Shown in pieces: positions 8,633 to 17,292 of a stretch of DNA of 64,000 nucleotides (position 1 is its first letter; each line of letters begins with the position of its first letter). The DNA is taken from assembly GCF_001517105.1 (NCBI RefSeq), contig NZ_LPVF01000010.1:62001-126000 (forward strand), given 5' to 3'. The notes below the pieces were generated by a model that did not search any database, was not told the origin of the DNA, and was given only the letters and a program-made list of their open reading frames with translations. Origin of the DNA: Bacillus halotolerans (GTDB lineage Bacteria; Bacillota; Bacilli; Bacillales; Bacillaceae). The translations under genes were made by a program, and so were the position numbers.

Positions 8633-10171
8633 ATGTCTAAAAAATGTTGCGTATGTTTATGGGTCCTTGCTTTATTATTGAGTTGCTTCACTGGGAAGTC
8701 TGCGTATGCTGCCAGTACTACAATTGCAAAACATGCAGGGAATTCAAACCCGCTTATAGACCATCATTTGGGTGCAGATCCGGTTGCGCTGACCTATAAC
8801 GGAAGAGTCTACATCTATATGTCAAGTGATGACTATGAATATAATAGCGACGGAACGATTAAGGATAATTCATTTGCCAATTTGAATAGAGTATTCGTCA
8901 TCTCTTCAGCGGATATGGTGAACTGGACAGACCACGGAGCCATTCCGGTAGCAGGTGCCAACGGGGCTAATGGCGGCCGGGGGATTGCGAAATGGGCAGG
9001 TGCGTCCTGGGCCCCGTCAATCGCAGTTAAAAAGATAAATGGCAAGGATAAATTCTTCCTTTATTTCGCAAACAGCGGCGGAGGTATCGGGGTTCTCACC
9101 GCAGACAGCCCGATTGGTCCATGGACCGACCCAATCGGAAAAGCGCTCGTAACGCCAAGTACGCCAGGAATGTCTGGTGTTGTATGGCTTTTTGATCCGG
9201 CAGTATTTGTAGATGATGACGGCACCGGTTACCTGTATGCCGGGGGAGGCGTTCCTGGCGGTTCAAATCCAACGCAGGGGCAATGGGCCAATCCTAAAAC
9301 AGCAAGAGTCATGAAATTGGGGCCTGATATGACCAGTGTTGTTGGAAGTGCAGCTACAATTGATGCGCCTTTTATGTTTGAAGATTCGGGAATGCATAAG
9401 CATAACGGAAAATATTACTATTCCTATTGCATCAATTTCGGGGGCACGCACCCGGCCGATAAACCCCCAGGTGAGATCGGCTACATGACCAGCTCAAGTC
9501 CCATGGGTCCCTTTACATATAGAGGGCACTTCCTGAAAAATCCGGGAGCATTTTTCGGAGGTGGCGGAAACAACCACCATGCTGTTTTCAATTTTAAAAA
9601 CGAGTGGTATGTGGTGTACCATGCTCAAACTGTCAGTTCCGCTTTGTTCGGGGCCGGCAAAGGATACCGTTCTCCCCATATTAATAAGCTGGTGCACAAT
9701 GCAGATGGATCCATTCAAGAGGTTGCGGCAAATTATGCAGGCGTAACACAGCTTTCCAATTTGAATCCATATAACCGAGTAGAAGCTGAAACGTTTGCCT
9801 GGAATGGACGCATTTTGACAGAGAAATCCTCAGCACCCGGCGGGCCGGTCAATAATCAACATGTAACAAGCATTCATAACGGAGACTGGATTGCTGTAGG
9901 AAATGCAGACTTCGGGACTGGCGGAGCCAGAGCGTTTAAAGCAAATGTAGCATCCACTATAGGCGGGAAAATAGAAGTACGTCTAGACAGTCCAAACGGT
10001 AAGCTTGCAGGAACACTGAATGTACCTTCCACAGGCGGAGCGCAAACCTGGAGAGAAATAGAAACTGCGGTAAGCGGTGCAACCGGTGTGCACAAAGTTT
10101 TCTTTGTATTTACCGGAACAGGTACAGGAAACTTGTTTAATTTTGATTACTGGCAGTTTACGCAAAGATAG
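8633..10171 (+). CDS. xynD: Arabinoxylan arabinofuranohydrolase (GH43 + CBM6), secreted
   Basis: This secreted enzyme removes arabinose side chains from arabinoxylan. The 512-aa protein has a signal peptide (hydrophobic WVLALLLSC, AYA cleavage region near residue 27) and a GH43 five-blade propeller. The HHLGADPVAL segment carries the usual catalytic-base Asp; a later FEDSGMHKHNGKYYYSY block is typical of the family. A C-terminal carbohydrate-binding module (YNRVEAETFAW to FNFDYWQF, ~380-510) is CBM6-like. The ATG has a strong AAGGAGGAG site. xynC follows 63 bp later on the same strand, so the two probably act together on plant xylan and may be co-transcribed. Confidence 0.95.
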   Translation: MSKKCCVCLWVLALLLSCFTGKSAYAASTTIAKHAGNSNPLIDHHLGADPVALTYNGRVYIYMSSDDYEYNSDGTIKDNSFANLNRVFVISSADMVNWTDHGAIPVAGANGANGGRGIAKWAGASWAPSIAVKKINGKDKFFLYFANSGGGIGVLTADSPIGPWTDPIGKALVTPSTPGMSGVVWLFDPAVFVDDDGTGYLYAGGGVPGGSNPTQGQWANPKTARVMKLGPDMTSVVGSAATIDAPFMFEDSGMHKHNGKYYYSYCINFGGTHPADKPPGEIGYMTSSSPMGPFTYRGHFLKNPGAFFGGGGNNHHAVFNFKNEWYVVYHAQTVSSALFGAGKGYRSPHINKLVHNADGSIQEVAANYAGVTQLSNLNPYNRVEAETFAWNGRILTEKSSAPGGPVNNQHVTSIHNGDWIAVGNADFGTGGARAFKANVASTIGGKIEVRLDSPNGKLAGTLNVPSTGGAQTWREIETAVSGATGVHKVFFVFTGTGTGNLFNFDYWQFTQR

Positions 10172-10234
10172 CAGATGAGAAAACCTTTTGTTTGCAATAT
10201 AAAAGGAGACAGAAAAAGACAAGGAGAGGAAAAA

Positions 10235-11506
10235 ATGATGTCAAGCGTAAAAAAACCAATTTGTGTATTATTGATATGTTTCACTATGCTGTCAGTTATG
10301 TTAACCGGTCCAGGCGCCACTGAAGTTTTGGCAGCAAGTGATGTAACAGTTAATGTATCTGCTGAAAAACAAGTGATTCGCGGTTTTGGAGGCATGAACC
10401 ACCCGGCTTGGATTGGAGATTTGACAGCAGCTCAAAGAGAAACCGCTTTTGGCAATGGACAGAATCAGTTAGGTTTTTCAATCTTAAGAATTCATATAGA
10501 TGAAAATAGAAATAATTGGTACAGAGAATTAGAGACTGCAAAGAGTGCGATCAAACATGGAGCAATCGTTTTTGCTTCTCCCTGGAATCCTCCAAGCGGT
10601 ATGGTTGAAACCTTCAATCGTAATGGTGACACATCAGCTAAACGGCTAAGATACGATAAGTACGCCGCATACGCGCAGCATCTTAACGATTTTGTTACCT
10701 ACATGAAAAATAATGGCGTGAATCTTTATGCGATTTCTGTTCAAAACGAGCCTGATTATGCACACGAATGGACGTGGTGGACTCCGCAAGAAATACTTCG
10801 TTTCATGAGAGAAAATGCCGGTTCCATTAATGCACGTGTCATTGCACCAGAATCTTTTCAGTACTTTAAAAATATATCGGACCCCATTTTGAACGATCCA
10901 CAGGCACTTAGGAATATGGATATTCTCGGAACTCACCTGTACGGTACTCAGATCAGTCAGTTTCCTTATCCTCTATTCAAACAAAAAGGAGCAGGGAAAG
11001 AGCTATGGATGACGGAAGTATACTATCCAAACAGTGACAACAATTCAGCGGATCGCTGGCCCGAGGCATTAGGCGTTTCAGAGCATATTCACCATTCAAT
11101 GGTGGAGGGAGATTTTCAATCTTATGTTTGGTGGTACATCCGCAGATCTTACGGTCCTATGAAAGAAGACGGTACGATCAGCAAACGCGGTTACAATATG
11201 GCTCATTTCTCGAAGTTTGTGCGTCCCGGCTATGTAAGGGTTGATGCAACGAAAAATCCTAATGCGAACGTTTACGTGTCAGCCTATAAAGGTGACAACA
11301 AGGTCGTTATTGTTGCCATTAACAAAAACAATACAGGGGTCAACCAAAACTTTGTGTTGCAGAATGGATCTGCTTCTCAGGTATCCAGATGGATAACAAG
11401 CGGAAGCAGCAATCTTCAACCTGGAACGAATCTAAATGTAACGGACAATCATTTTTGGGCTCATCTTCCAGCTCAAAGCGTGACAACATTTGTCGCAAAT
11501 CGTTAA
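10235..11506 (+). CDS. xynC: Glucuronoxylanase (GH30), secreted
   Basis: This endo-xylanase cuts methylglucuronoxylan beside glucuronosyl branches. I place the start at the ATG at 10235 because AAGGAGAGG sits at good distance; an upstream in-frame start would add about 20 residues before the signal peptide. The 423-aa protein has a signal peptide ending near EVLAAS. The GH30 (alpha/beta)8 core follows, with QNEPDYAHEW (acid/base Glu) and LWMTEVYYP (nucleophile Glu). A beta-rich C-terminal side domain runs to VTTFVANR. Closely similar to B. subtilis XynC (422 aa). Confidence 0.95.
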   Translation: MMSSVKKPICVLLICFTMLSVMLTGPGATEVLAASDVTVNVSAEKQVIRGFGGMNHPAWIGDLTAAQRETAFGNGQNQLGFSILRIHIDENRNNWYRELETAKSAIKHGAIVFASPWNPPSGMVETFNRNGDTSAKRLRYDKYAAYAQHLNDFVTYMKNNGVNLYAISVQNEPDYAHEWTWWTPQEILRFMRENAGSINARVIAPESFQYFKNISDPILNDPQALRNMDILGTHLYGTQISQFPYPLFKQKGAGKELWMTEVYYPNSDNNSADRWPEALGVSEHIHHSMVEGDFQSYVWWYIRRSYGPMKEDGTISKRGYNMAHFSKFVRPGYVRVDATKNPNANVYVSAYKGDNKVVIVAINKNNTGVNQNFVLQNGSASQVSRWITSGSSNLQPGTNLNVTDNHFWAHLPAQSVTTFVANR

Positions 11507-11575
11507 GGGCACCTAAGGCAAGCGGTACCGCAGGAAGAAGAGAAGAAGGATGTGTAACGATACAATTATATGTTC

Positions 11576-11604
11576 AAAAAAACCCTAATTTGATGGGTTT
11601 TTTT
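11576..11604 (+). terminator. Terminator after xynC
   Basis: AAAAAAACCC and GGGTTTTTTT form a short stem around a 9-nt loop, with a T tract on the + strand, 70 bp after xynC. The A run on the left arm would also serve the minus strand. Confidence 0.7.
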
Positions 11605-11612
11605 GAATTTTT

Positions 11613-11655
11613 GGTAACACAATTCCGTCACTGAAAATGACAGAATTGTGTTACC
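11613..11655. repeat. Near-perfect inverted repeat
   Basis: GGTAACACAATTC(C)GTCA is mirrored by TGAC(A)GAATTGTGTTACC around a 6-7 nt loop. The stem is about 17 bp and has no T run, so it is not a standard terminator. It lies between the converging xynC and esterase genes. Confidence 0.75.
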
Positions 11656-11698
11656 CTGATATACGAATGACAGAAATATATGTACATTTTTCTGGATT

Positions 11699-12535
11699 TT
11701 AACTCAGCAACTGCGATTGATACTCTTCTAAAGATATCTCCCCTCCAGCAAATTGTTTTTCTAGTATTGCAGTCTTTTCAGTCTTTGTTAAAGGTCTTTC
11801 ACTATCGATATTAATAGCATTTTCTTCACCTTCTAGGGGTTCTAATATATGCTCTCGTTTATTATATGCCTCAAAATATCGGAGACCAAATATTCTCTGT
11901 GAAGCTGCATTCAAATGAATACCGTCAGGATTAGGTGTTAATCCCAATGCTGTTGCAAAATAACAGTTCTTTTCCTTTTTAGCAAACTCCAATAGTTCCT
12001 GGTTAACCTCAGAATGTTCTGGAAAGTAATGACCAAGAAAACCACTTCCCAAATAGTGACCAATTCCGCCTATGATAATAGGTAGATCTGGCTTACAAAG
12101 TTCATGACGAAATGCCTCAACAACTTCCAAAAACTTCTCATGATAAAGTTTAGAACGTCCTGAAGAACATTCATTTTCACCTTGATGCCATAAAACTCCC
12201 TCTAACTTACTGCTTCGCTTTGCAAGTTTTGCTTGTAAGATAGCATGTTCAAACAGTGGTCCTTCTACTGACCAATCATCTAGACTTGTGCCACCTTCTG
12301 CACAAGGTATTAAACCTATTTCTTTATCTTCATTTTTTCTGCACCATGCAGCCGCAAAAGAAGCCGCAGGACCAACCCCTGCAAAAGCTCGATCATAGTT
12401 TATAGGCTCCATCATGATTTGCCATCTTCCATTTCGCAGAACTTTTATATGTTCATTACAAATCATTGGAACATCCTTTAAAAATCCACGACCAGCCATA
12501 TTTGATTGACCAACTAGTAAAAAAGAATGCATCAT
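11699..12535 (-). CDS. Sialate O-acetylesterase/CE6-like carbohydrate esterase
   Basis: This is a predicted SGNH-type acetyl esterase, probably acting on acetylated sugars. The 278-aa protein shows the family blocks in order: LLVGQSNMAGRG (nucleophile Ser), CAEGGTSLDDW, WHQGENEC and DGIHLNAASQR (catalytic Asp/His). There is no signal peptide, so it is probably cytoplasmic. The last ~30 residues (ILEKQFAGGEISLEEYQSQL) look like a SHOCT-type short oligomerisation tail. A GGAGG lies upstream, and two adjacent ATGs make the start uncertain by one codon. It sits next to xylan genes but points the other way. I do not recall it at this place in B. subtilis 168. Confidence 0.8.
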   Translation of the reverse strand: MMHSFLLVGQSNMAGRGFLKDVPMICNEHIKVLRNGRWQIMMEPINYDRAFAGVGPAASFAAAWCRKNEDKEIGLIPCAEGGTSLDDWSVEGPLFEHAILQAKLAKRSSKLEGVLWHQGENECSSGRSKLYHEKFLEVVEAFRHELCKPDLPIIIGGIGHYLGSGFLGHYFPEHSEVNQELLEFAKKEKNCYFATALGLTPNPDGIHLNAASQRIFGLRYFEAYNKREHILEPLEGEENAINIDSERPLTKTEKTAILEKQFAGGEISLEEYQSQLLS

Positions 12536-12540
12536 AATTT

Positions 12541-13200
12541 TTTATGCCTCCTTGTATTTCTCTAACAAAAAAATAAATTGTTAATCAAAGCTATCTGTTT
12601 TTTATAATATTTAACTGTTCATTTTTAATAAACTTTACAGTCATCACGTGTTTCTCCTAGCATTTTGCTGGGGTCTATTTACTGTTTAAAAAATCCGGCA
12701 AGATTCTAAAATGGAGAAAATGACTTAGAAACATTTCGCCCCATGCAAAGTATCGCCTTTCCAATAATAGGCTTTTCATGAGTGGAAGAAGTACCAGACA
12801 TTCAGTGATTATCCATCTGTAAGCATCCCCTTTAATGTGAATTATAGCGAAATTTACTATTAGGTTGAATCGTTTGAGTCAGTTTTTAATGGTATTTTGC
12901 TATCCTTCTTATTTAGTCAACAAAATGATCCTTTTCTGGAACAGTCTAATGGGCGTATTTAAATAACTTTATTGTAATATAGGGGAGGGGTCTAAGGCAG
13001 GGGAATTACTAGGAGGACTTGGTTAGCGAGTGAACTAATGTGACAGAGACTACGTAGCCTATTCAGCCCCAGTAACTTACGTATAAATTCGACTCCATTC
13101 TGAACGACTGATGCACTTTTACTGAGATTATTATGAATATTTATAGAAGGGTATTGTAGAACCTTGTCGAAATTTTATAGAAAAATCGTGTTAAAAGAGG
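12541..13200. other. Gene-free stretch
   Basis: About 660 bp of AT-rich sequence with stops in all frames. I see no RNA gene and no convincing promoter for the hydrolase further right. It separates the esterase from a TnsA-like remnant and may be decayed accessory DNA. Confidence 0.5.
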
Positions 13201-13201
13201 T

Positions 13202-13411
13202 ATGCACATGTATTCGCCCATTCACATGAAAAGAAGCAGCAAGTTTGGAAATAATTATTGGGAATCATATAGTCCTTAACTAAAAAGGAATGTTCGCTTG
13301 TTCAGTGATCTAGAATACGATTTTTGGGTTCTTGTTGAAACAGACCCTAAAACAGTTTTGAAAAGCGCTTATAGCGCAATGTATGTATTTGACATTCGCC
13401 ACTTTTATTAA
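13202..13411 (+). pseudogene. TnsA-like transposon endonuclease fragment
   Basis: Reading through one in-frame TAA, the frame gives MYSPIHMKRSSKFGNNYWES, a stop where a Lys codon would be expected, then LKRNVRLFSDLEYDFWVLVE before similarity fades. This fits the N-terminal catalytic region of TnsA-family endonucleases of Tn7-like elements (FSDLEYD-type motif). Only about 55 of some 250 residues remain. No TnsB or TnsC reading frame is near. The assignment is by motif memory, so moderate. Confidence 0.55.
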
Positions 13412-13429
13412 TGAAGGGGGAACAAGAGA

Positions 13430-14575
13430 ATGAAAACTTATGACGCATTTCCAGAACCAATTGGCGGCTATACTGTCGGTCGAACCCAGATGGATTTTGA
13501 GTACACGGCATCAGATCACTCAAAAAGAGAACTGACGGCGTTTGTGTACTATCCGTCCGACAGCAGCGAAGGTAAGACTACATCAACGTACATGTTTCCT
13601 GAAGTCTACGAGATGTTTCATGAGCAGCCACTTGTCACTGCATATCTTAAAGGGAAGGATGTTTTCTCTATAGATATCAAGACCCAGTGTTACGACGACC
13701 TTGCTCTCTCCGGGAAGGAAAAGCGCTATCCGGTGTTATTCTATGTTTGCGGCGGGGGCGGTTCTCCAGAATGGGGTACAGTGATCTGTACAGACTTGGC
13801 AAGCATGGGATATGTTGTGGTAAGCATCGGCCATCAGAATAGCACGATGTATAAGCGTAAAGATGGGCGCCTGTTTAATGTATCAAAGGATTTTTCGGAT
13901 GTCATTATGGCGTTTTCTGAAGATCCGGAGATGCTGGCGTTGGCTGGTAAGATGGAGATGCGGCCTGACGATGAAACTGCCATTGAGATGTGCCATAACG
14001 TGCTTACACTGCCGATACTTGCCAAGTTAATAGAGTATAGTGAATTACAGGCAGAAGATGTAAGGTATGTAGCCGATTATCTTTACAAACTGGAATCTGG
14101 AGAGCTGAATTCCAGTTTTAAGGGCAGATTGTTGCTTGACATCGGCATGGGCATAGTCGGACATTCTTATGGAGGGCCTACGACGGCGATTGTTTGCCGG
14201 GACGACGACCGGTTCGCCTGCGGGATTGACTTGGATAGCGGTGCGTTCGGCCTTCTCGACAGCGACCTTAAGAAACCCTTTTTGCTACTGTTTTGTGAAC
14301 CTAACTATAATATGAATGCGATAATTGGCGCTAACAATAGCATGGAAACCTATTATTTCGCTGTTGATCGTGTTGCGCATTTAGATTACTGCGACATCGT
14401 GTTTACCAGTGTTAATGAGGAACTCAGAGGCGATCGGGATGCTATGGAGATGCGAAATCTTGTTACAGACTATACGAAGAACTTTTTTGATCATTACATA
14501 CTGCAGAAGGCTGCAAGTGTGGAGAGTCTGGCATACGATGGCGTGGACTTGATCAAGAAGACCAGCAACAAGTGA
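13430..14575 (+). CDS. Alpha/beta hydrolase of the PAF-acetylhydrolase/dienelactone-hydrolase type
   Basis: A 381-aa predicted cytoplasmic hydrolase. The PVLFYVCGGGGSPEWG strand-loop suits an oxyanion region. VGHSYGGPT (~242) holds the nucleophile Ser, a DLDSGAFG segment follows strand 6, and a late RVAHLDYCD provides a candidate His. This pattern is that of esterases that cleave short acyl groups, such as platelet-activating-factor acetylhydrolase type II. The substrate is unknown. The start follows AAGGGGGAAC. No operon partner: degenerate sequence lies on both sides, so it is probably an acquired gene in an accessory patch. Confidence 0.75.
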   Translation: MKTYDAFPEPIGGYTVGRTQMDFEYTASDHSKRELTAFVYYPSDSSEGKTTSTYMFPEVYEMFHEQPLVTAYLKGKDVFSIDIKTQCYDDLALSGKEKRYPVLFYVCGGGGSPEWGTVICTDLASMGYVVVSIGHQNSTMYKRKDGRLFNVSKDFSDVIMAFSEDPEMLALAGKMEMRPDDETAIEMCHNVLTLPILAKLIEYSELQAEDVRYVADYLYKLESGELNSSFKGRLLLDIGMGIVGHSYGGPTTAIVCRDDDRFACGIDLDSGAFGLLDSDLKKPFLLLFCEPNYNMNAIIGANNSMETYYFAVDRVAHLDYCDIVFTSVNEELRGDRDAMEMRNLVTDYTKNFFDHYILQKAASVESLAYDGVDLIKKTSNK

Positions 14576-14607
14576 TATATGAAAAACACACTTGTGGGAC
14601 GGAAGAT

Positions 14608-14729
14608 GCAGATCTAGTTGCTGTAGGGAAAGGGATGCTCCGTAATCATATTGGGCATTGGAAGCAGCAAAACAATTTAAAAAATCAACTGACGAATGGG
14701 TTCCAAAAGAGTATGAAGCTGGTTTCTAA
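14608..14729 (+). pseudogene. Old-yellow-enzyme family C-terminal fragment, frameshifted
   Basis: One frame gives ADLVAVGKGMLRN and, after a frameshift within about 15 bp, another gives WALEAAKQFKKSTDEWVPKE and a stop shortly after. Together they resemble the end of NADH:flavin oxidoreductases (FMN-phosphate loop VGRxxLR, then Y-W and a terminal YExxF). The rest of the gene is missing, so it is a relic next to the hydrolase. Confidence 0.6.
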
Positions 14730-14734
14730 ATATT

Positions 14735-15115
14735 GATTTTAATTTAGATAAATAGAATATTATTACAAGCTCAAGGGTGCAATGATTTGTCAAATTTCAT
14801 TGCACCTAAACAATTATTGTTTTCGTGAGCTACTGTAAAGGACCGAATTCGACTATGTCTTGGCCATGAAAGTTTTTTCTTATACAGAGAATAATCCTGG
14901 CATAAGAGAGGCTGAACAACCATGGTGTAGATTTGCGACTTATTTTAGTTAACATAATATATATTCTAGGAAGTAATTAATTTCAAAGAAATTCTGTCTC
15001 AATAACAAAGTATACTTAAGCTAGTGAGACGGAATAAAAAATTACTTACAGGTTGGCCAATTTCGATTGCTTTTCATTTCAAGTGTCAAAAGCCTGAGCT
15101 TCAGCAAGTCTGATT
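14735..15115. other. Gene-free stretch
   Basis: No supported reading frame or RNA gene in about 380 bp. It is the right edge of the accessory patch before conserved ynfE. Confidence 0.4.
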
Positions 15116-15123
15116 AAGAAACT

Positions 15124-15393
15124 TTAAAATGGCGAAGTCAACCCATAATAAACGGCTTCCAGTTCTTCCAATGTCATATCACCGTATGCGCATTTGATCA
15201 CCGAATCAGCAAACTCATCATAATCATAATCGCTGGTAAAGCCTTGCTGCAGAAGTTTTTCGTAGGCTTCAATCTGTTCTTTTTGGTTTTGGATATCTTT
15301 TTCCTTTCCTGGATAGTCCGGTCCGTTAACCAAGTCGCTGTTTTGTTTGAACAGCAACATATACTGTTTCAATGTTTCGTCCACAGCTTGCAC
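15124..15393 (-). CDS. ynfE: YnfE, small conserved protein
   Basis: An 89-aa soluble acidic protein with no signal peptide and a likely helical structure ([20 protein letters not shown] could form a short coiled coil). Length and position beside bglC match B. subtilis YnfE as I recall it. Function unknown. A GGAGG-like site lies before the ATG. It follows bglC on the same strand after a terminator, so it probably has its own promoter. Confidence 0.8.
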   Translation of the reverse strand: MQAVDETLKQYMLLFKQNSDLVNGPDYPGKEKDIQNQKEQIEAYEKLLQQGFTSDYDYDEFADSVIKCAYGDMTLEELEAVYYGLTSPF

Positions 15394-15423
15394 CTCCTTG
15401 TTCTGCCGCTGATTAGATAATGA

Positions 15424-15450
15424 AAACGGACACCAATTGTGATGTCCGTC
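15424..15450 (-). terminator. Terminator of bglC
   Basis: On the minus strand ACGGAC and GTCCGT pair around a loop and a T-rich run follows, just after the bglC stop. Confidence 0.75.
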
Positions 15451-15460
15451 AAAACAGGCA

Positions 15461-16960
15461 CTATTTGGGTTCAGTTCCCCAAATCAGTTTTCCGTTATTA
15501 TATAATGTGATTTTTTTTGTATCTTTAAACGTATTTGACTGGAAAAAAGAATAATCCCCGGCTTGTGAATAATTGCTCCAGTCCTCATTGTGAAGACGAA
15601 TTTGAATTTCTCCGGTGCTTGCTCCCGGTGACAGCGTCCCGTTTCTAAACCCAAGTTCCAAATAGGCATCTGCACCTTTTACAGGTTTAGATAATGTCAC
15701 AAACTTGTGCGTCACATTGCTGCATCCCATCTTCGCATAGTCACAGTCGAAGTTTTGGCCTTTGTTTTTCGTGTTATACCAGTAGCGGACAGTTACATTT
15801 TTTAAGTTAACGGTGGTCTTGGTGTTGTTTTTCACATTGATCTGAGGACGGATTTGGTTGCTGTTCACACTTCCATCCCCTGTTCTGTATTGCACAGAGA
15901 TGCTGTTTTCCTGTGCAGGTTTCTCTTGCTTTGGCGTCTCAGATCTGTCTTCATTCGAATTTTGGGAGCCGCGGATGTTTTCTCTAACAAATGTCCCTGA
16001 AGCGGATAAATCTGATAACGGCCAGCCGCCTGTTTTAGATGCCCCCGGCTTTAAAGCTGAGGATGATTCCTGCTTATCAGAAAGGTTCCAGTTTACCCAG
16101 CTGATTTTCTTGCTGTCGAAATAATTCAGCCATTCCCTCGACTGGTCAAGGTATACCCCGCCATTTCCGGAAGCGTCACTCGTCCCCCATTCCGTTACAA
16201 AAATCGGCGCTCCTTTGCTGAGCGCATAGTCCGCTTTATCCCTTAAAAACTGGCCGTGGGTGCCGGCATAAAAATGAAGCGCGTACATAACGTTAGCATC
16301 CTTAAGCTGATCATCCGCAGCATCGTTGACATCCTGGCTCCAAGTGCCTGTTCCGGTAATAATGATGTTATCCGGGTCATTTTTACGGATAACAGAAATC
16401 ACTTCTTCCGCATACGGTTTGATATCGCGCTTCCAATTTACATCACCGTTCGGTTCATTAGCAATTTCATATATAACGTTTGGTGAGCTTCCGTAAAGGC
16501 TTGACATTTCCTTAAAGAATTCCTTCGCCTTCTCTTTATTTTGATTTGGATTGCCGTCATTTAAAATATGCCAGTCAATGATAACATATATTCCGAGCTC
16601 TTTTGCCGCTTCAACAGCTTCTTTGACTTTATTTTTCACAGACGGATTCTCGATATAACCGCCGTCAGCCGTGTACATTGCCGCCCGGAAGACGGTAATT
16701 CCCCAATCGTCTCTTAGCCATTTTAAAGTGTCTTTATTGACATAATCACCGAACCACTGCAAACCGTGTGAGCTGATTCCTTTCAGCTGCACCGGTTTTC
16801 CGTTTTGATTGACTAGCTGAGTACCTTTGATACTAAGCTGGCCATTAAGGGCTACAGGCGTTTTCGCCCCTGCTGCAGAGGCTTCTGGTGCCGCGACACC
16901 GCTAATTGTTAATACTGTCATTAATAAACAAGTGATAAAGATAGAGACTGAACGTTTCAT
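15461..16960 (-). CDS. bglC: Endo-beta-1,4-glucanase (GH5 + CBM3), secreted
   Basis: A secreted cellulase that cuts cellulose and mixed-link glucans internally. The start is set at 16960 (MKRSVSIF), where TCTCCTCCTCC on the + strand supplies the ribosome site; an upstream in-frame ATG has no such site. The 499-aa protein has a signal peptide to about residue 29 (PEASAAG). A GH5 barrel follows with [11 protein letters not shown] (acid/base Glu) and [12 protein letters not shown] (nucleophile Glu). A Glu/Gln/Pro-rich linker (~335-355) leads to a CBM3-type cellulose-binding domain that ends in KLIWGTEPK. The length equals that of B. subtilis EglS/BglC. Confidence 0.97.
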   Translation of the reverse strand: MKRSVSIFITCLLMTVLTISGVAAPEASAAGAKTPVALNGQLSIKGTQLVNQNGKPVQLKGISSHGLQWFGDYVNKDTLKWLRDDWGITVFRAAMYTADGGYIENPSVKNKVKEAVEAAKELGIYVIIDWHILNDGNPNQNKEKAKEFFKEMSSLYGSSPNVIYEIANEPNGDVNWKRDIKPYAEEVISVIRKNDPDNIIITGTGTWSQDVNDAADDQLKDANVMYALHFYAGTHGQFLRDKADYALSKGAPIFVTEWGTSDASGNGGVYLDQSREWLNYFDSKKISWVNWNLSDKQESSSALKPGASKTGGWPLSDLSASGTFVRENIRGSQNSNEDRSETPKQEKPAQENSISVQYRTGDGSVNSNQIRPQINVKNNTKTTVNLKNVTVRYWYNTKNKGQNFDCDYAKMGCSNVTHKFVTLSKPVKGADAYLELGFRNGTLSPGASTGEIQIRLHNEDWSNYSQAGDYSFFQSNTFKDTKKITLYNNGKLIWGTEPK

Positions 16961-17247
16961 ATAGCATTCTCTCCTCCTCCAAATAATCATGTAAAATGTC
17001 TGCCTATTAGCTGCCGCTCTCCCTCCCTTTCTTTTTTTAAACACGCACTCATTGTAAAAATCTTTCTCATGATTGTCTATCAACCTAATTTCTTGTTTTT
17101 AGGCGGCTTAAAAGCCTGTCTATTGACTCTTTTTGTGTTGCTTCCTATACAGCTGACACGTGTATATCAGGGATAATAGTGCTTGTTCAGGACTTTACAC
17201 GTTATTTTTTGATGAAATCAAAAGATTCCGCTTTTTTCAGCAAATAA

Positions 17248-17282
17248 AAAGCTGCATTCAAGTCATTGAATGCAGCCGTATT
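17248..17282 (-). terminator. Terminator of alsT
   Basis: GCTGCATTCAA and TTGAATGCAGC form an 11-bp stem with a 4-nt loop, followed on the minus strand by a T run. It begins about 10 bp after the alsT stop. Confidence 0.92.
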
Positions 17283-17292
17283 CTTTATGAAT

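Noticed and set aside
12541..13200. A possible tRNA or riboswitch in the gap left of the hydrolase
   Set aside because: I looked for cloverleaf arms and known aptamer cores and found none convincing.
13360..13378. TTGAAAAGCGCTTATA as a catabolite (cre) site before the hydrolase
   Set aside because: The spacing is off the cre consensus by one base, and it overlaps the TnsA-like relic. Not strong enough to call.
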